A stretch of DNA of 64,000 nucleotides, taken from the NCBI GenBank assembly GCA_903824045.1, contig CAIJVD010000018.1, positions 1-64,000 on the forward strand. Direction: 5' to 3'. This DNA comes from an uncultured Chlorobiaceae bacterium (GTDB lineage Bacteria > Bacteroidota > Chlorobiia > Chlorobiales > Chlorobiaceae). The position numbers were made by a program, and so were the translations under genes. Below are positions 56,292 through 64,000 of this stretch, piece by piece; the first letter of the stretch is position 1; each line of letters opens with the position of its first letter. The notes under the pieces were generated by a model, which had not been told where the DNA came from, did no database searches, and saw only the letters and a list, made by a program, of their open reading frames with translations.

Positions 56292-56744
56292 ATGTCAGAC
56301 AGCAACATTGCGAGGGTCAATTTCGCACTCGCCCAGATCGTAACCGATTCACTCGAGCTTCATCCGGAGCTCTTCGACGAAGAGAAGCCTGTATCAATCA
56401 ACTTTGCCATAGATTTTGGCATCGACAGCCGTCAGCATCTGCTCAAAGTGCTCTTCAAAAATCTCTTTCTTCAGGATGAAACCCCATTTATCACCATTGA
56501 GGCAGGATGTATCTTTGCCATCGACCCCTCTTCATGGTCACATTTCTGCAGCAAGGACAATACCTCTTTTGTTCTGCCGAGTAATTTCGCGGGTTACCTG
56601 GCGACGCTGACGGCGGGAACGGCCCGAGGCATTCTCCACAGCCGCAGTGAAAACACGCCCCTAAACAGGTTTGTTATTCCTGTGCACAATCTGGAGGATA
56701 TCATCAAGGAGAGTGTCGTGCTTCAGCTTGAACCGCTCTCATAA
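56292..56744 (+). CDS. SecB-like chaperone/translocase protein
   Basis: 150 residues from the ATG at 56292 (MSDSNIARVNFALAQIVTDS). The C-terminal part ATLTAGTARGILHSRSENTPLNRFVIPV resembles SecB/SecB-like proteins (xxxTARGxL.. and LNxFxxP), and the acidic beta-rich N terminus suits the fold. True SecB is mainly proteobacterial; SecB-like proteins elsewhere often partner export or toxin-antitoxin systems, though no such partner is adjacent. It is divergent from murB and convergent with the histidine kinase. Confidence 0.65.
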   Translation: MSDSNIARVNFALAQIVTDSLELHPELFDEEKPVSINFAIDFGIDSRQHLLKVLFKNLFLQDETPFITIEAGCIFAIDPSSWSHFCSKDNTSFVLPSNFAGYLATLTAGTARGILHSRSENTPLNRFVIPVHNLEDIIKESVVLQLEPLS

Positions 56745-56747
56745 ACA

Positions 56748-56794
56748 GCCGCCTCATGACACCCCGGTTGTGAAGATCAGCCGGGGTGCGGCGG
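56748..56794. terminator. Convergent hairpin between the SecB-like and kinase genes
   Basis: CACCCCGG (56760-56767) pairs with CCGGGGTG (56781-56788), extended by GCCGCC/GGCGG outside. It lies between two convergent stops; no T tract. Confidence 0.6.
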
Positions 56795-56807
56795 AAATGA
56801 AGTCAAT

Positions 56808-58166
56808 TCAGTGCTCTTGCTGAACGAAGCGAGGCAGGTAGATTTCAAACGTAGTGCCCGTCCCCTCTTTACTGCGCACAACGATCGTTCCTTTGTTCTG
56901 CCGGACAATCCCGTATACCGTAGCAAGCCCGAGGCCTGAGCTTTCGATAAGTGACTTTGTGGTAAAAAATGGCTCGAAAATCGATTCCATTGTCGCCGAA
57001 TTCATGCCGCAGCCAGTGTCATGAACGGCAAGGAGAATATAGTCGCCCGGCACAAGATCAGGATGCTGGCGGCAGAATTCAGGGTCAAGTGTGGTATTCT
57101 CTGTCTCTATGGAGAGCGTTCCGGCATTTCTGATGGCCTCTTTGGCATTGATGGCCAGGTTCACCATAATCTGGTCAATCTGGGATGAATCCATTTTAAC
57201 AGGCCAGAGGTTTGCCGCAGGGGTATACTCAAGCGTTATGTTCTCTCCAAGCAGCCGGCCAAGCATGTTGAGCATGTCGGCAACTGCGGCATTGAAATCA
57301 AGCGGTTTTGGAGTGATAATCTGCTTGCGCGCAAAAGCAAGAAGCTGGCGGGTGAGTTCGGCGGATTTCATGATCACCCGTCTGAGGCCTGCAAGCGTCG
57401 TTTGAGTGCTTGCGTCCAGTTGCCCATCACTGGAGAGCAGATCGAGATTGCCGAGCATGACCTGGAGCATGTTGTTGAAGTCGTGTGCAACTCCGCCAGC
57501 AAGCCGGCCGATAGACTCCAGTTTCTGTGACTGGCGCAGGTTTTCCTGAAGAGTGGCATTCTCACTCTCAATCGCTTTTTGCCGGCTGATATCGGAAAGG
57601 ATAGCCCTGCACTCCTGGTGATCATTGCTGACGAGAGCGTCGACCCGAAATGTTTTAATGGCCGCTTGCGTCCCTTGCGGAGTACGTGGTGATGAGTTTT
57701 CTGAAAGTTCCTTCACGTCCGTTATCAGCGAAAATTCACACCACTCTGATTCCCCCGACAGAAAGGCGCGCTCGAGCATCGTATTGAACCTCTTCCAGTC
57801 CTGCGGATCTATAAAACGGCTGAAGCGGCGTCCTTTCAGCTTCCCCCGTTCGACCCCAAGCATCGATGAGGCGGTCAGGTTGATCTCAAGAATAGTGGTA
57901 TCTCGACAAAGCGTCAAGTAACCGACCGGAGCGAAATCATAGAGCTCGGTATACCGATCGAGAAGGAGTTCGAGCTCCTCGCGCGACTGAACCAGCTCCT
58001 CCTGCTGCATTTCCAGTTCGATCTGATGGACGCTAAGCTCATGAATCAGCTTGTGCATGTCTGCCATCGAGCGGGTTTGATCCGGCTCAGTGGATAGACG
58101 TAACCTCTCCTCCGCACGTTTTCTGAGTCCCGAATGATCTCTGTTCGGCTTTTTTTGATTGCCCAT
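56808..58166 (-). CDS. PAS-domain sensor histidine kinase
   Basis: 452 residues. A coiled-coil N terminus (~25-75) leads to a PAS domain (~75-200; YDFAPVGYLTLCRDTTILEIN, MLGVERGKLKGRRF). The kinase core follows: H-box VAHDFNNMLQVMLGNLDLL, N-box INAKEAI, G1 DTGCGM, F-box FEPFFTTK, G2 GLGLATVYGIV. No TM segment is present, so it is probably cytoplasmic. No receiver domain or adjacent response regulator is seen (orphan). The PAS ligand is unknown. Confidence 0.9.
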   Translation of the reverse strand: MGNQKKPNRDHSGLRKRAEERLRLSTEPDQTRSMADMHKLIHELSVHQIELEMQQEELVQSREELELLLDRYTELYDFAPVGYLTLCRDTTILEINLTASSMLGVERGKLKGRRFSRFIDPQDWKRFNTMLERAFLSGESEWCEFSLITDVKELSENSSPRTPQGTQAAIKTFRVDALVSNDHQECRAILSDISRQKAIESENATLQENLRQSQKLESIGRLAGGVAHDFNNMLQVMLGNLDLLSSDGQLDASTQTTLAGLRRVIMKSAELTRQLLAFARKQIITPKPLDFNAAVADMLNMLGRLLGENITLEYTPAANLWPVKMDSSQIDQIMVNLAINAKEAIRNAGTLSIETENTTLDPEFCRQHPDLVPGDYILLAVHDTGCGMNSATMESIFEPFFTTKSLIESSGLGLATVYGIVRQNKGTIVVRSKEGTGTTFEIYLPRFVQQEH

Positions 58167-58398
58167 TAACGTATCAACTACTTCAGTTTAAGAGAGTTCA
58201 GAATGCCCTGATTTCTCAGCCGGCCACAACTACACACTCTCTTCGAATCATCGACAAACATATATAACCCATAATAAAATATATATCCGACAATTCCGAC
58301 ACTTTACGGGGCGAGGCTTGCTGAAGAGCAGGACAAATACCGATATTGTGTTTCGACTTTTCATTAACAGGAAGTCTAACCAAAGCAAGATGATCATC

Positions 58399-58875
58399 AT
58401 GAAGAAACTTTCCGTTCTTATCGCCATCCTTTTTCTCTCCCTTACGTCGCCGCTTTGCGCAGAGAACGCTCCGCCACCAGCAACCGTCCAGCCCTTAGAG
58501 ACTGGATGCATCAAAATTCAGGTAACCGGGCTTAAAAATACAACCGGACTGATTGGTGTAGCACTTTACTCTTCAAAGCAGGGTTTTCCCGACACGCCCG
58601 CTAAGGCTTTTGCAACAAGAGTGAGAAAAATCAGTGAGACAACTGAAGAGTTTGCCTTTGACAGTATCCCTTTCGGGAGCTATGCCCTCAGCGTTCTCCA
58701 CGATGAAAACAGTAACGGACGAATGGACAAGCTCCCGATTCTTGGCATTCCGAAGGAGGGCTTTGGAGTATCAAACAATCCAAAGATCAGGCGCGGCCCC
58801 CCGACATTCAGCGAATCCATCTTTATTCTGGGGGCCAGCGAAATCGACCTCAGCATAAAAATGAACTATCTCTAA
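58399..58875 (+). CDS. Exported DUF2141 protein
   Basis: 158 residues from the ATG at 58399 (MKKLSVLIAILFLSLTSPLCAE); an ATG three codons earlier is also possible. A signal peptide is followed by the DUF2141 pattern: GCIKIQVTGLKNTTGLIGVALYSS, FAFDSIPFGSYALSVLHDENSNGRMDK and GFGVSNNPKIRRGPPTFSESIF. The domain is beta-sandwich-like and secreted or periplasmic; its function is unknown. Confidence 0.85.
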   Translation: MKKLSVLIAILFLSLTSPLCAENAPPPATVQPLETGCIKIQVTGLKNTTGLIGVALYSSKQGFPDTPAKAFATRVRKISETTEEFAFDSIPFGSYALSVLHDENSNGRMDKLPILGIPKEGFGVSNNPKIRRGPPTFSESIFILGASEIDLSIKMNYL

Positions 58876-58993
58876 CACGGTGATTCCTTGAAGGTGGATA
58901 TATATGGCACAGGTAAAACTAACAAGCGGCATATACTGTTTTACTACGATGCACTGGATTAGTTTTTGTTAACGCATTAATGCGCAGTCCACC

Positions 58994-59266
58994 ATGAACC
59001 GTAAAGGATACATCAACAGTTTTGACCGCCAGCTCAAAGCTTGGGACAAGGATATCGCAAAGCTTGAGAAGAAGGCAGAGAAGATCACCAGAAGCCTCCA
59101 CGAGAGGATCGAAAGCCTCAAGCATCAGCGTGATGCGGCGGCCGCAAGGACCAGCGATCTCTTGCACAGCAGCGAGGATGCCTGGCATGAAGTGAAGCTT
59201 GGCGCCGAAAACGCGCTCAGTGATCTGAAGAAAGCCTTCATCAAGGCAAAGGCGAAATTCGACTGA
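58994..59266 (+). CDS. Small charged coiled-coil protein
   Basis: 90 residues, almost entirely helical by composition (DRQLKAWDKDIAKLEKKAEKI, then SLHERIESLKHQRDAAAARTSDL). It resembles short coiled-coil proteins of unknown role found near stress or envelope genes. It has no signal peptide. No clear family; confidence rests on composition and an intact frame. Confidence 0.6.
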   Translation: MNRKGYINSFDRQLKAWDKDIAKLEKKAEKITRSLHERIESLKHQRDAAAARTSDLLHSSEDAWHEVKLGAENALSDLKKAFIKAKAKFD

Positions 59267-59484
59267 GAGCGGGCAGCCGGAATCCTACCAAAATGTAGTC
59301 GCAGGAGGCGATTCTACGCGGAGGTATGTTACTACGCCCCTTCTTACTGCTGCTCCTTTCACGCAAGTAACAATGATAATAGGAGTTAGCGGTTGACAGT
59401 ATTTGAGGCACGGTAATTGCTTTATAAATATAGGACCACTTTTCTCCTGTAAAGCGATTACTGATAATCCTCAACCCTGCCACA

Positions 59485-60417
59485 ATGGAATCCTTCAGCA
59501 CAATATACGGTGAACTCAAGGGCGTCGAGTTCCGCTCACTCTTTTCCAACGGCAAGACCGACGGCTGCCAGGTTACTCTGCCTAATACCCTCTCTACCCC
59601 TTACGGCAAGCTCGTACCCCAGTATGAGGCCGAAGATATGGGTCGGCGGGCTGCAAAGCCCCTCTATTTTTACAAGGATGGCTCCATCAAATCTATCGCC
59701 CTGCAGTCGCAAACCATCCTTGATACTCCGGTTGGCGCCATACCGGCCGAACTTGTCACCTTCCATAAAACTGGCGCAATCAAAAGAATCTTTCCTCTCG
59801 ACGGGAAGCTCAGCGGCTTCTGGTCATGGAAAAACGAGTTCGCCCTTGCCGATCCGATAACCTTCATCTCACCCGTTGGAGAGCTGACGGCCAAAATCAT
59901 CGGCATACAGTTTTATGAGAGCGGTGCCTTGAAAAGCATTACGTTGTGGCCTGGCCAGAACCTGACAGTGCAAACACCACTTGGAGAGGTGACCGTTCGC
60001 AAGGGGCTCGCTTTTTATGAGTCAGGCGGGATCCGTTCCTTTGAGCCACTGAAGAAGATGGAGATCGATACTCCGATAGGTGTCATGACCGCCTACGATA
60101 ATGAGCCGAACGGAATACATGGGGACATCAACTCGGTGCAGCTTGCCGAGGATGGCTCTATTGAGGCGCTGAGCACCGTTGACCATGCCGTGCATGTATC
60201 CCTGCCGGGTGAGGGTGCTGAACTCTTCCGGCCTGGAGTGAAAAACAATGTGTGCGGAGACGAACGCAAAGTGAGCGTTCCAATGAAGGTAAGGTTCGAA
60301 CCAAAGCGGGTCATCTTCCATGACAATCCCAAATTCTCCTTTGAGCTGGAAAAGGGACGCTTTGAGCTCAGGGCGATGGACATGAAAACAAAAGAACCCG
60401 CCTACTCCTGCGGGTAA
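59485..60417 (+). CDS. Repeat protein with five TPxG / xYxxGxIK units
   Basis: 310 residues. Five units of roughly 25-45 residues pair a TPxG-type turn (TPYGKL 39, TPVGAI 81, SPVGEL 129, TPLGEV 164, TPIGVM 196) with a MORN-like strand (FYKDGSIKS, FHKTGAIKR, FYESGALKS, FYESGGIRS, LAEDGSIEA). This suggests a beta-solenoid-like protein. There is no signal peptide or catalytic motif. Family and role are not recognised; an envelope or scaffold role is possible. Confidence 0.7.
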   Translation: MESFSTIYGELKGVEFRSLFSNGKTDGCQVTLPNTLSTPYGKLVPQYEAEDMGRRAAKPLYFYKDGSIKSIALQSQTILDTPVGAIPAELVTFHKTGAIKRIFPLDGKLSGFWSWKNEFALADPITFISPVGELTAKIIGIQFYESGALKSITLWPGQNLTVQTPLGEVTVRKGLAFYESGGIRSFEPLKKMEIDTPIGVMTAYDNEPNGIHGDINSVQLAEDGSIEALSTVDHAVHVSLPGEGAELFRPGVKNNVCGDERKVSVPMKVRFEPKRVIFHDNPKFSFELEKGRFELRAMDMKTKEPAYSCG

Positions 60418-60440
60418 GCTTCAACTCTGATGGTATGATG

Positions 60441-60476
60441 AGCCTGGGGTGCCATGACTATCATGGTGTCCCTGGT
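60441..60476. terminator. Hairpin at the convergent gene ends
   Basis: CCATGA-cta-TCATGG (60452-60466), extended by partly paired CCTGGG/CCCTGG. It overlaps the stop of the minus-strand flavoprotein gene. Confidence 0.35.
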
Positions 60477-61855
60477 CGCTCAGGGAGTGCCAGACTTTTT
60501 GCGGCATGCATGCCAGCCAGCCACCCTGTCGAAAATGCCGCCTGCAGGTTGAAGCCTCCGATCTCTCCGGCATAGTCGAGCAGCTCCCCAGAGATGTAGA
60601 GGTTCGGAACAACGCGCGACTGCATGGTTTTCGGATTCACCTCTCCAAGACAGACTCCTCCGGCCGAAACCTCTCCGGCATCCAACGAGAGCTCCCTGAC
60701 GGTGCCGAGCGGAAACTTTTTCAGCACGCCAAGCAGCGCAACCCTCTTCTCTTTCTGGAGCGTGCTCCATGTCACCTCGCTCTCAAGAGCTGCATGGCGC
60801 AGAATCATCGGCACGAGTGCAGTTGGAATGGTCCCGTGCGGGGATGTTGAAAACCCCTCTTCCGGCGGAGCAATCGGGCAGCCCTGCAGAAACTTGCGAA
60901 CCATCTGTGCGCCGTTTTTTCGGCCCTGCATCAAGAGCAGTCGGTCGAGTTCGGCGGGGCTCTGTTCAGGAAAAAGATCGACAAAAAGGGAGATTCGCCC
61001 ACTCTCTTTCAAGAGCTCGCCAATATCACGCGACAGAGACAGGGCGGCCGGACCGCTGAATCCGCGATGGGTAAAGAGCAGGTCCCCGCGTCGCCCGACC
61101 CTTTTGCCTTTACCCTCAGCCACAAGCGAGCATGAGCGGAGCGCAAGGCCGGAGAGGGATGAAGAGAGCGGGTGTGTGGTATGGAGTGGTGTAAGGGCCG
61201 CTGAAGGCTCGATGATGGTATGGCCGAGCTTTCGGGCAATTGCAAGGCCGTCACCGGTTGTTCCTGTCTTTCTGTAGGAGACGCCGCCGGTAGCCAGAAT
61301 AACGGCATCAGCCATAAGCGTAGCCCCGGGAAGTGTTACAAGAAACCGATTATCCACTCGCTCGACGCCAAGCACCCGGCATGAGGAGATCTCCTCCACC
61401 GCGGCATCACTGAGCATCCGCTCAAATGCATTGGCGACCGAAGAGGCCTCTCCGCTGTCAGGAAAGATTTTGCCGTCGGGCCTGATCTCTGTTGTAACCC
61501 CTTTTGAAAGAAGCAGGTCAAGGAGGTCGCCTCCTGAAAAGCCGTAGATGGCATTGCGAAGGAAGCGCTGCTCGTTCAGCCGCATAAATCCTTTCAAAAG
61601 AAACTCTTCCGGACTGCCCTCGTGGGTGACATTGCATTTGCCGCCCCCCGAAATCCTGATTTTTGCTCCAAAGCCTGGATTGCGTTCAACGATCGTTATT
61701 TTGCACGCTCCCGCTTTGATTCCGCGGCTTTCAGCACCCTTTCGGGCGGAGATGGCCGCAGCCATTCCAGAGGCGCCCCCGCCGATAATGAGGATCGAGA
61801 GCTGCGGGGTTGAGCCGGCTTTCGTCCTCGCTGAATTGATCTTGATTTTAGTCAT
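60461..61855 (-). CDS. HI0933/YhiN/BaiN-type flavoprotein
   Basis: 464 residues. The N-terminal FAD fold has IIGGGASGMAAAISA, and the family signature RISGGGKCNVTH is clear. A C-terminal TGGVSYRKTGTTGDGLAIARKLGH and a final GELLDYAGEIGGFNLQAAFSTGWLAG complete the HI0933-like layout. These are NAD(P)/FAD-dependent oxidoreductases; one member (BaiN) acts on steroids but most have no known substrate. No neighbour defines its role. Confidence 0.9.
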   Translation of the reverse strand: MTKIKINSARTKAGSTPQLSILIIGGGASGMAAAISARKGAESRGIKAGACKITIVERNPGFGAKIRISGGGKCNVTHEGSPEEFLLKGFMRLNEQRFLRNAIYGFSGGDLLDLLLSKGVTTEIRPDGKIFPDSGEASSVANAFERMLSDAAVEEISSCRVLGVERVDNRFLVTLPGATLMADAVILATGGVSYRKTGTTGDGLAIARKLGHTIIEPSAALTPLHTTHPLSSSLSGLALRSCSLVAEGKGKRVGRRGDLLFTHRGFSGPAALSLSRDIGELLKESGRISLFVDLFPEQSPAELDRLLLMQGRKNGAQMVRKFLQGCPIAPPEEGFSTSPHGTIPTALVPMILRHAALESEVTWSTLQKEKRVALLGVLKKFPLGTVRELSLDAGEVSAGGVCLGEVNPKTMQSRVVPNLYISGELLDYAGEIGGFNLQAAFSTGWLAGMHAAKSLALPERPGTP

Positions 61856-61994
61856 AGGATATTAAGATACTCCGGCCGATGAAATCTGCAACAGACTCTT
61901 CAGGGTTGATGCTGAAAAGTGCATTGACCATCTGCAATATTTTGGCAGAGCTGTCAGCAAACTGCATTTGATATCTGTTGTGAAGCTGAGTAAG

Positions 61995-62030
61995 TGAGTG
62001 TTATGAATACTCACCCCTACTCCCGAATTT
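61995..62030. repeat. Third copy of the TGAGTGTTATGAAT repeat
   Basis: Exact 14-base match (61995-62008) to 29951-29964, with similarity continuing to about 62030. It runs through the stop (62017-62019) of the adaptor gene, so the gene's last codons lie inside the repeat. Confidence 0.75.
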
Positions 62031-63180
62031 TGACTCGCATTCCGTTTTCGAGCTCATTGGTTGGGTGCACAATAACCGTTTGCCCAACAGTCGCTCCCGA
62101 AAGCAACTCCGCCTGATAGTTTCCCCGCAGACCGATAGTGACCTGCTTTTGAACCGCCCGGCCACCCTCAATCACAAAGAGGTTCCAGCCATTCTTTCCC
62201 CTGAAGAGGCTTGAAACCGGTACCTGAAGGAGATTCGGAGCTTCATGCAGCATAATTTTGCTCTGCACGCGGAAGTTATCGCCAAGAAGTGGCTCAAAGT
62301 TGTCAAGAACGGCTATGACGTTAATCCGCTTCTCTTCAATGCCCAGCGCCGAAACCTTGGTAAAGGCAGAGGATTCAATGGTTTTGACTCTTCCCTGCAA
62401 CGCTCGCTCGCCTCCCCAGTCGAGAATGACCACCCTGTTTCCGGGACTTACCTTGACCGCATCGGAGGAGAGCAGATCAATCACAACTTCGATTGAAGCG
62501 GGGTCGCCAATATCGATGAGGGGGGAACCGGCAGCGACGGTTCTCTCGCTCTTCTCATGGATACGAAGCACCCGTCCCTCTACCGGAGCAAGAACAGTTA
62601 CGGCCCGGCGAGAGCTACGGGGATCGACCAAAGTCTGGAGCGCCTTAAAATTGTAGCGGGCAGAGGTAACTGCTGAACGGGCAGCCTCTGCCTCCTTTCG
62701 AAGCGCTCCGGCTTCATTTTCGGCAACCTCAAAGCTCTCGCTGGAAATTGCCCCTTCACCATGGAGATTGCCATAACGCCTTGCTCGCCGTTCAGCCTCT
62801 GCAAGGCTCAGTTCGGTACGGCTTGCACGGGCAAGAGCCTCGTTAAGGGCTGCACGTGCGGACTCACTCCTTGCTGATGCCTCCTCTGACTGCCGGGCAT
62901 CAAGCTCAGGCGGAAGAAGAGTGGCCAGCACCTCCCCTTTTTTGACTCTGTCGCCCTCTTTTAGGGCCACTCTCATCAGCCTGCCCGTCACCGGCGCCGC
63001 AACCACAAATCGGTCGTTGACCCGTGTTACCCCTTCGGCATCAAGCGTCACCAGCAAGGCTCCACGGCTTACCACTCCGGAATCCACCAGAAGTGGTGAT
63101 GGGCGAAAGACAAAAAAGAGGATGAGAACCGATGCCGAGAGAGTGAGTGCTGCGATTCGCTGAGTTTTTGAAAGTCTCAT
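62017..63180 (-). CDS. HlyD/MacA-type periplasmic adaptor of an ABC efflux system
   Basis: 387 residues. An N-terminal TM anchor (IAALTLSASVLILFFVF) is followed by a biotinyl-lipoyl-like half (VAAPVTGRLMRVALKEGDRVKKGEVLATL), a coiled-coil hairpin (~95-185), the second half (VLAPVEGRVLRIHEKSERTVAAGSPLIDIGD) and a beta-barrel/MP domain. It would link an inner-membrane ABC permease to an outer-membrane channel. It lies 9 bp after the permease gene. Its last codons fall inside a dispersed repeat. Confidence 0.88.
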   Translation of the reverse strand: MRLSKTQRIAALTLSASVLILFFVFRPSPLLVDSGVVSRGALLVTLDAEGVTRVNDRFVVAAPVTGRLMRVALKEGDRVKKGEVLATLLPPELDARQSEEASARSESARAALNEALARASRTELSLAEAERRARRYGNLHGEGAISSESFEVAENEAGALRKEAEAARSAVTSARYNFKALQTLVDPRSSRRAVTVLAPVEGRVLRIHEKSERTVAAGSPLIDIGDPASIEVVIDLLSSDAVKVSPGNRVVILDWGGERALQGRVKTIESSAFTKVSALGIEEKRINVIAVLDNFEPLLGDNFRVQSKIMLHEAPNLLQVPVSSLFRGKNGWNLFVIEGGRAVQKQVTIGLRGNYQAELLSGATVGQTVIVHPTNELENGMRVKIRE

Positions 63181-63189
63181 GGAGGTGAT

Positions 63190-64000
63190 CTACTCCTTTG
63201 TTTTTAATGCCTCGACAAGGTCGAGTTTTGCAAGACGACGGTTGACGATAAAGCCGGAAAGAGCCGATATTATGATAATAACGGTAAAGGCAAAAAGAAA
63301 GTTAAAGCTGCTGAAGACCACCGGAAGGCGGTAAAGTTCCGAGCTGAGTGCATGGGCAAGCAGGACCGAAAGAGCTATACCAAGAAGAAACCCGAGCGGT
63401 ATGGCAACAAGGGTGAGAATGGCCTGTTCGCCAAGCAAAATCAGGGAGATTTCGCGTCGGGTCATGCCAAGAACCCTGAGGCTGGAGAGTTCACGGCCCC
63501 GTTCGGAGAGAGAGATGCGTGCCCCGTTGTAGACCACAGCAAAGGCAAGGATAGAGGCAAAGGTGGTAAGAATGACGGTTGAAGTGTTCATGCTTTGGGC
63601 AATCAGTTCATCAAAGCTCTCCTTCAGCGCCTTGAGCATCATGACACCACCAACTCCGGGCATTTGTTTGAATGTTTTATTGAGTTCGCCCGCTTTTGAT
63701 TGATCAATTCGAAGGTAGGCCGCATTCAGGGCTCCGCCATCCCCCGCAAGTCTGTTCAGAGCCTCACGATCCATATAGGCTGAGAGCCCCAGTATCTCGT
63801 CAATGGTGGCGCTTACCATCACGTTGCCATGCAGTTGCCTCCCCTGCTGAAAATCAATTTCGAGCATGTCGCCGGGCCTGACCCCAAGAATTGTTGCCAG
63901 CGTAGTGGTGAGCAGAATGCCGTCAGAGGGAAGGCCAAATTGCCGTCCGCTTTTATCTACCAGACGTTGCAGCCCGGAGGCTGACTCCATCCCCTTGATT
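63190..64000 (-). CDS. ABC transporter permease (FtsX type), C-terminal part
   Basis: At least 270 residues; the 5' part runs off the right edge with the frame still open. It shows a periplasmic MacB-like region (LATILGVRPGDMLEIDF, MDREALNRLAGDGGALNAAYL) and an FtsX core of several TMs (FASILAFAVVYNGARISLSERGRELSSLRVLGMTRREI). Full-length members with two FtsX units have about 800 residues. With the HlyD-type gene downstream it would form a tripartite efflux or lipid-transport system; the ATPase is presumably upstream, outside the window. Confidence 0.88.
   Translation of the reverse strand, partial: IKGMESASGLQRLVDKSGRQFGLPSDGILLTTTLATILGVRPGDMLEIDFQQGRQLHGNVMVSATIDEILGLSAYMDREALNRLAGDGGALNAAYLRIDQSKAGELNKTFKQMPGVGGVMMLKALKESFDELIAQSMNTSTVILTTFASILAFAVVYNGARISLSERGRELSSLRVLGMTRREISLILLGEQAILTLVAIPLGFLLGIALSVLLAHALSSELYRLPVVFSSFNFLFAFTVIIIISALSGFIVNRRLAKLDLVEALKTKE

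Noticed and set aside
1-64000. tRNA, rRNA or CRISPR features
   Set aside because: Scanning both strands gave no T-loop-like cluster, rRNA motif or regularly spaced repeats.

Overview
This window reads as chromosomal DNA from a green sulfur bacterium (Chlorobi, Chlorobium/Pelodictyon type). The best evidence is the two-subunit ATP-citrate lyase (aclB-aclA), the marker enzyme of the reductive TCA cycle. Its catalytic histidine falls at residue 273 of a 610-residue subunit, as in the Chlorobium limicola enzyme. An NADH/heterodisulfide-reductase type electron-transfer operon and a general anaerobe gene content agree with this. No rRNA, tRNA, CRISPR array, intact transposase or phage gene was seen. 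Species assignment is inference.

Layout. 1-5.2 kb (minus): exopolysaccharide genes (SLBB export protein, Wzz/BY-kinase, WbpM/CapD-type dehydratase, start of UDP-glucose dehydrogenase). 5.8-8.9 kb (minus): aclB-aclA with a clear terminator. 9.1-15.1 kb: lgt, then an envelope/metal group: a UPF0014 permease and its probable ATPase separated by an R/P/Q-rich exported protein, a GDT1-type transporter, a GNAT-rubredoxin fusion and a COG0523 GTPase. 15.1-19.8 kb (minus): a tightly overlapped operon of a binding-protein-like lipoprotein, a membrane diguanylate cyclase and two LolC/E-type permeases. 20.1-26.1 kb (plus): argC-argJ-argB-argF-argR-argG, with an ARG-box-like site and a terminator-like hairpin in the leader.

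26.3-38.4 kb is looser and more accessory: ferredoxin-nitroreductase, a Fic remnant, small membrane proteins, umuDC, an mqsRA toxin-antitoxin module bracketed by direct repeats, lipA, a CPBP-like protein, two atypical SDRs and an OGG-type glycosylase. Most dispersed repeats and a possible MITE lie here. 38.8-47.1 kb is housekeeping: secA, purL, nnr, and an alanine-type aminotransferase on the opposite strand. 47.5-54.4 kb (plus) is the standout: fused hdrCB, hdrA, flxD, flxC, flxB, flxA, behind a strong sigma70-like promoter. It predicts an NADH-oxidising, possibly electron-bifurcating disulfide reductase that could exchange electrons between NADH, ferredoxin and a protein or small-molecule thiol. 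54.5-64 kb holds a MurB with a CBM9-like C-terminal domain, a SecB-like chaperone, a PAS histidine kinase, a DUF2141 protein, a coiled-coil protein, a repeat protein, a BaiN/YhiN-type flavoprotein and the 3' part of an ABC/HlyD efflux operon.

The strongest leads for new biology are the MurB-CBM9 and GNAT-rubredoxin fusions, the Flx-Hdr operon in a CO2-fixing phototroph, the argC leader, the 152-bp element with 15-bp inverted termini, and the repeat-bracketed mqsRA.
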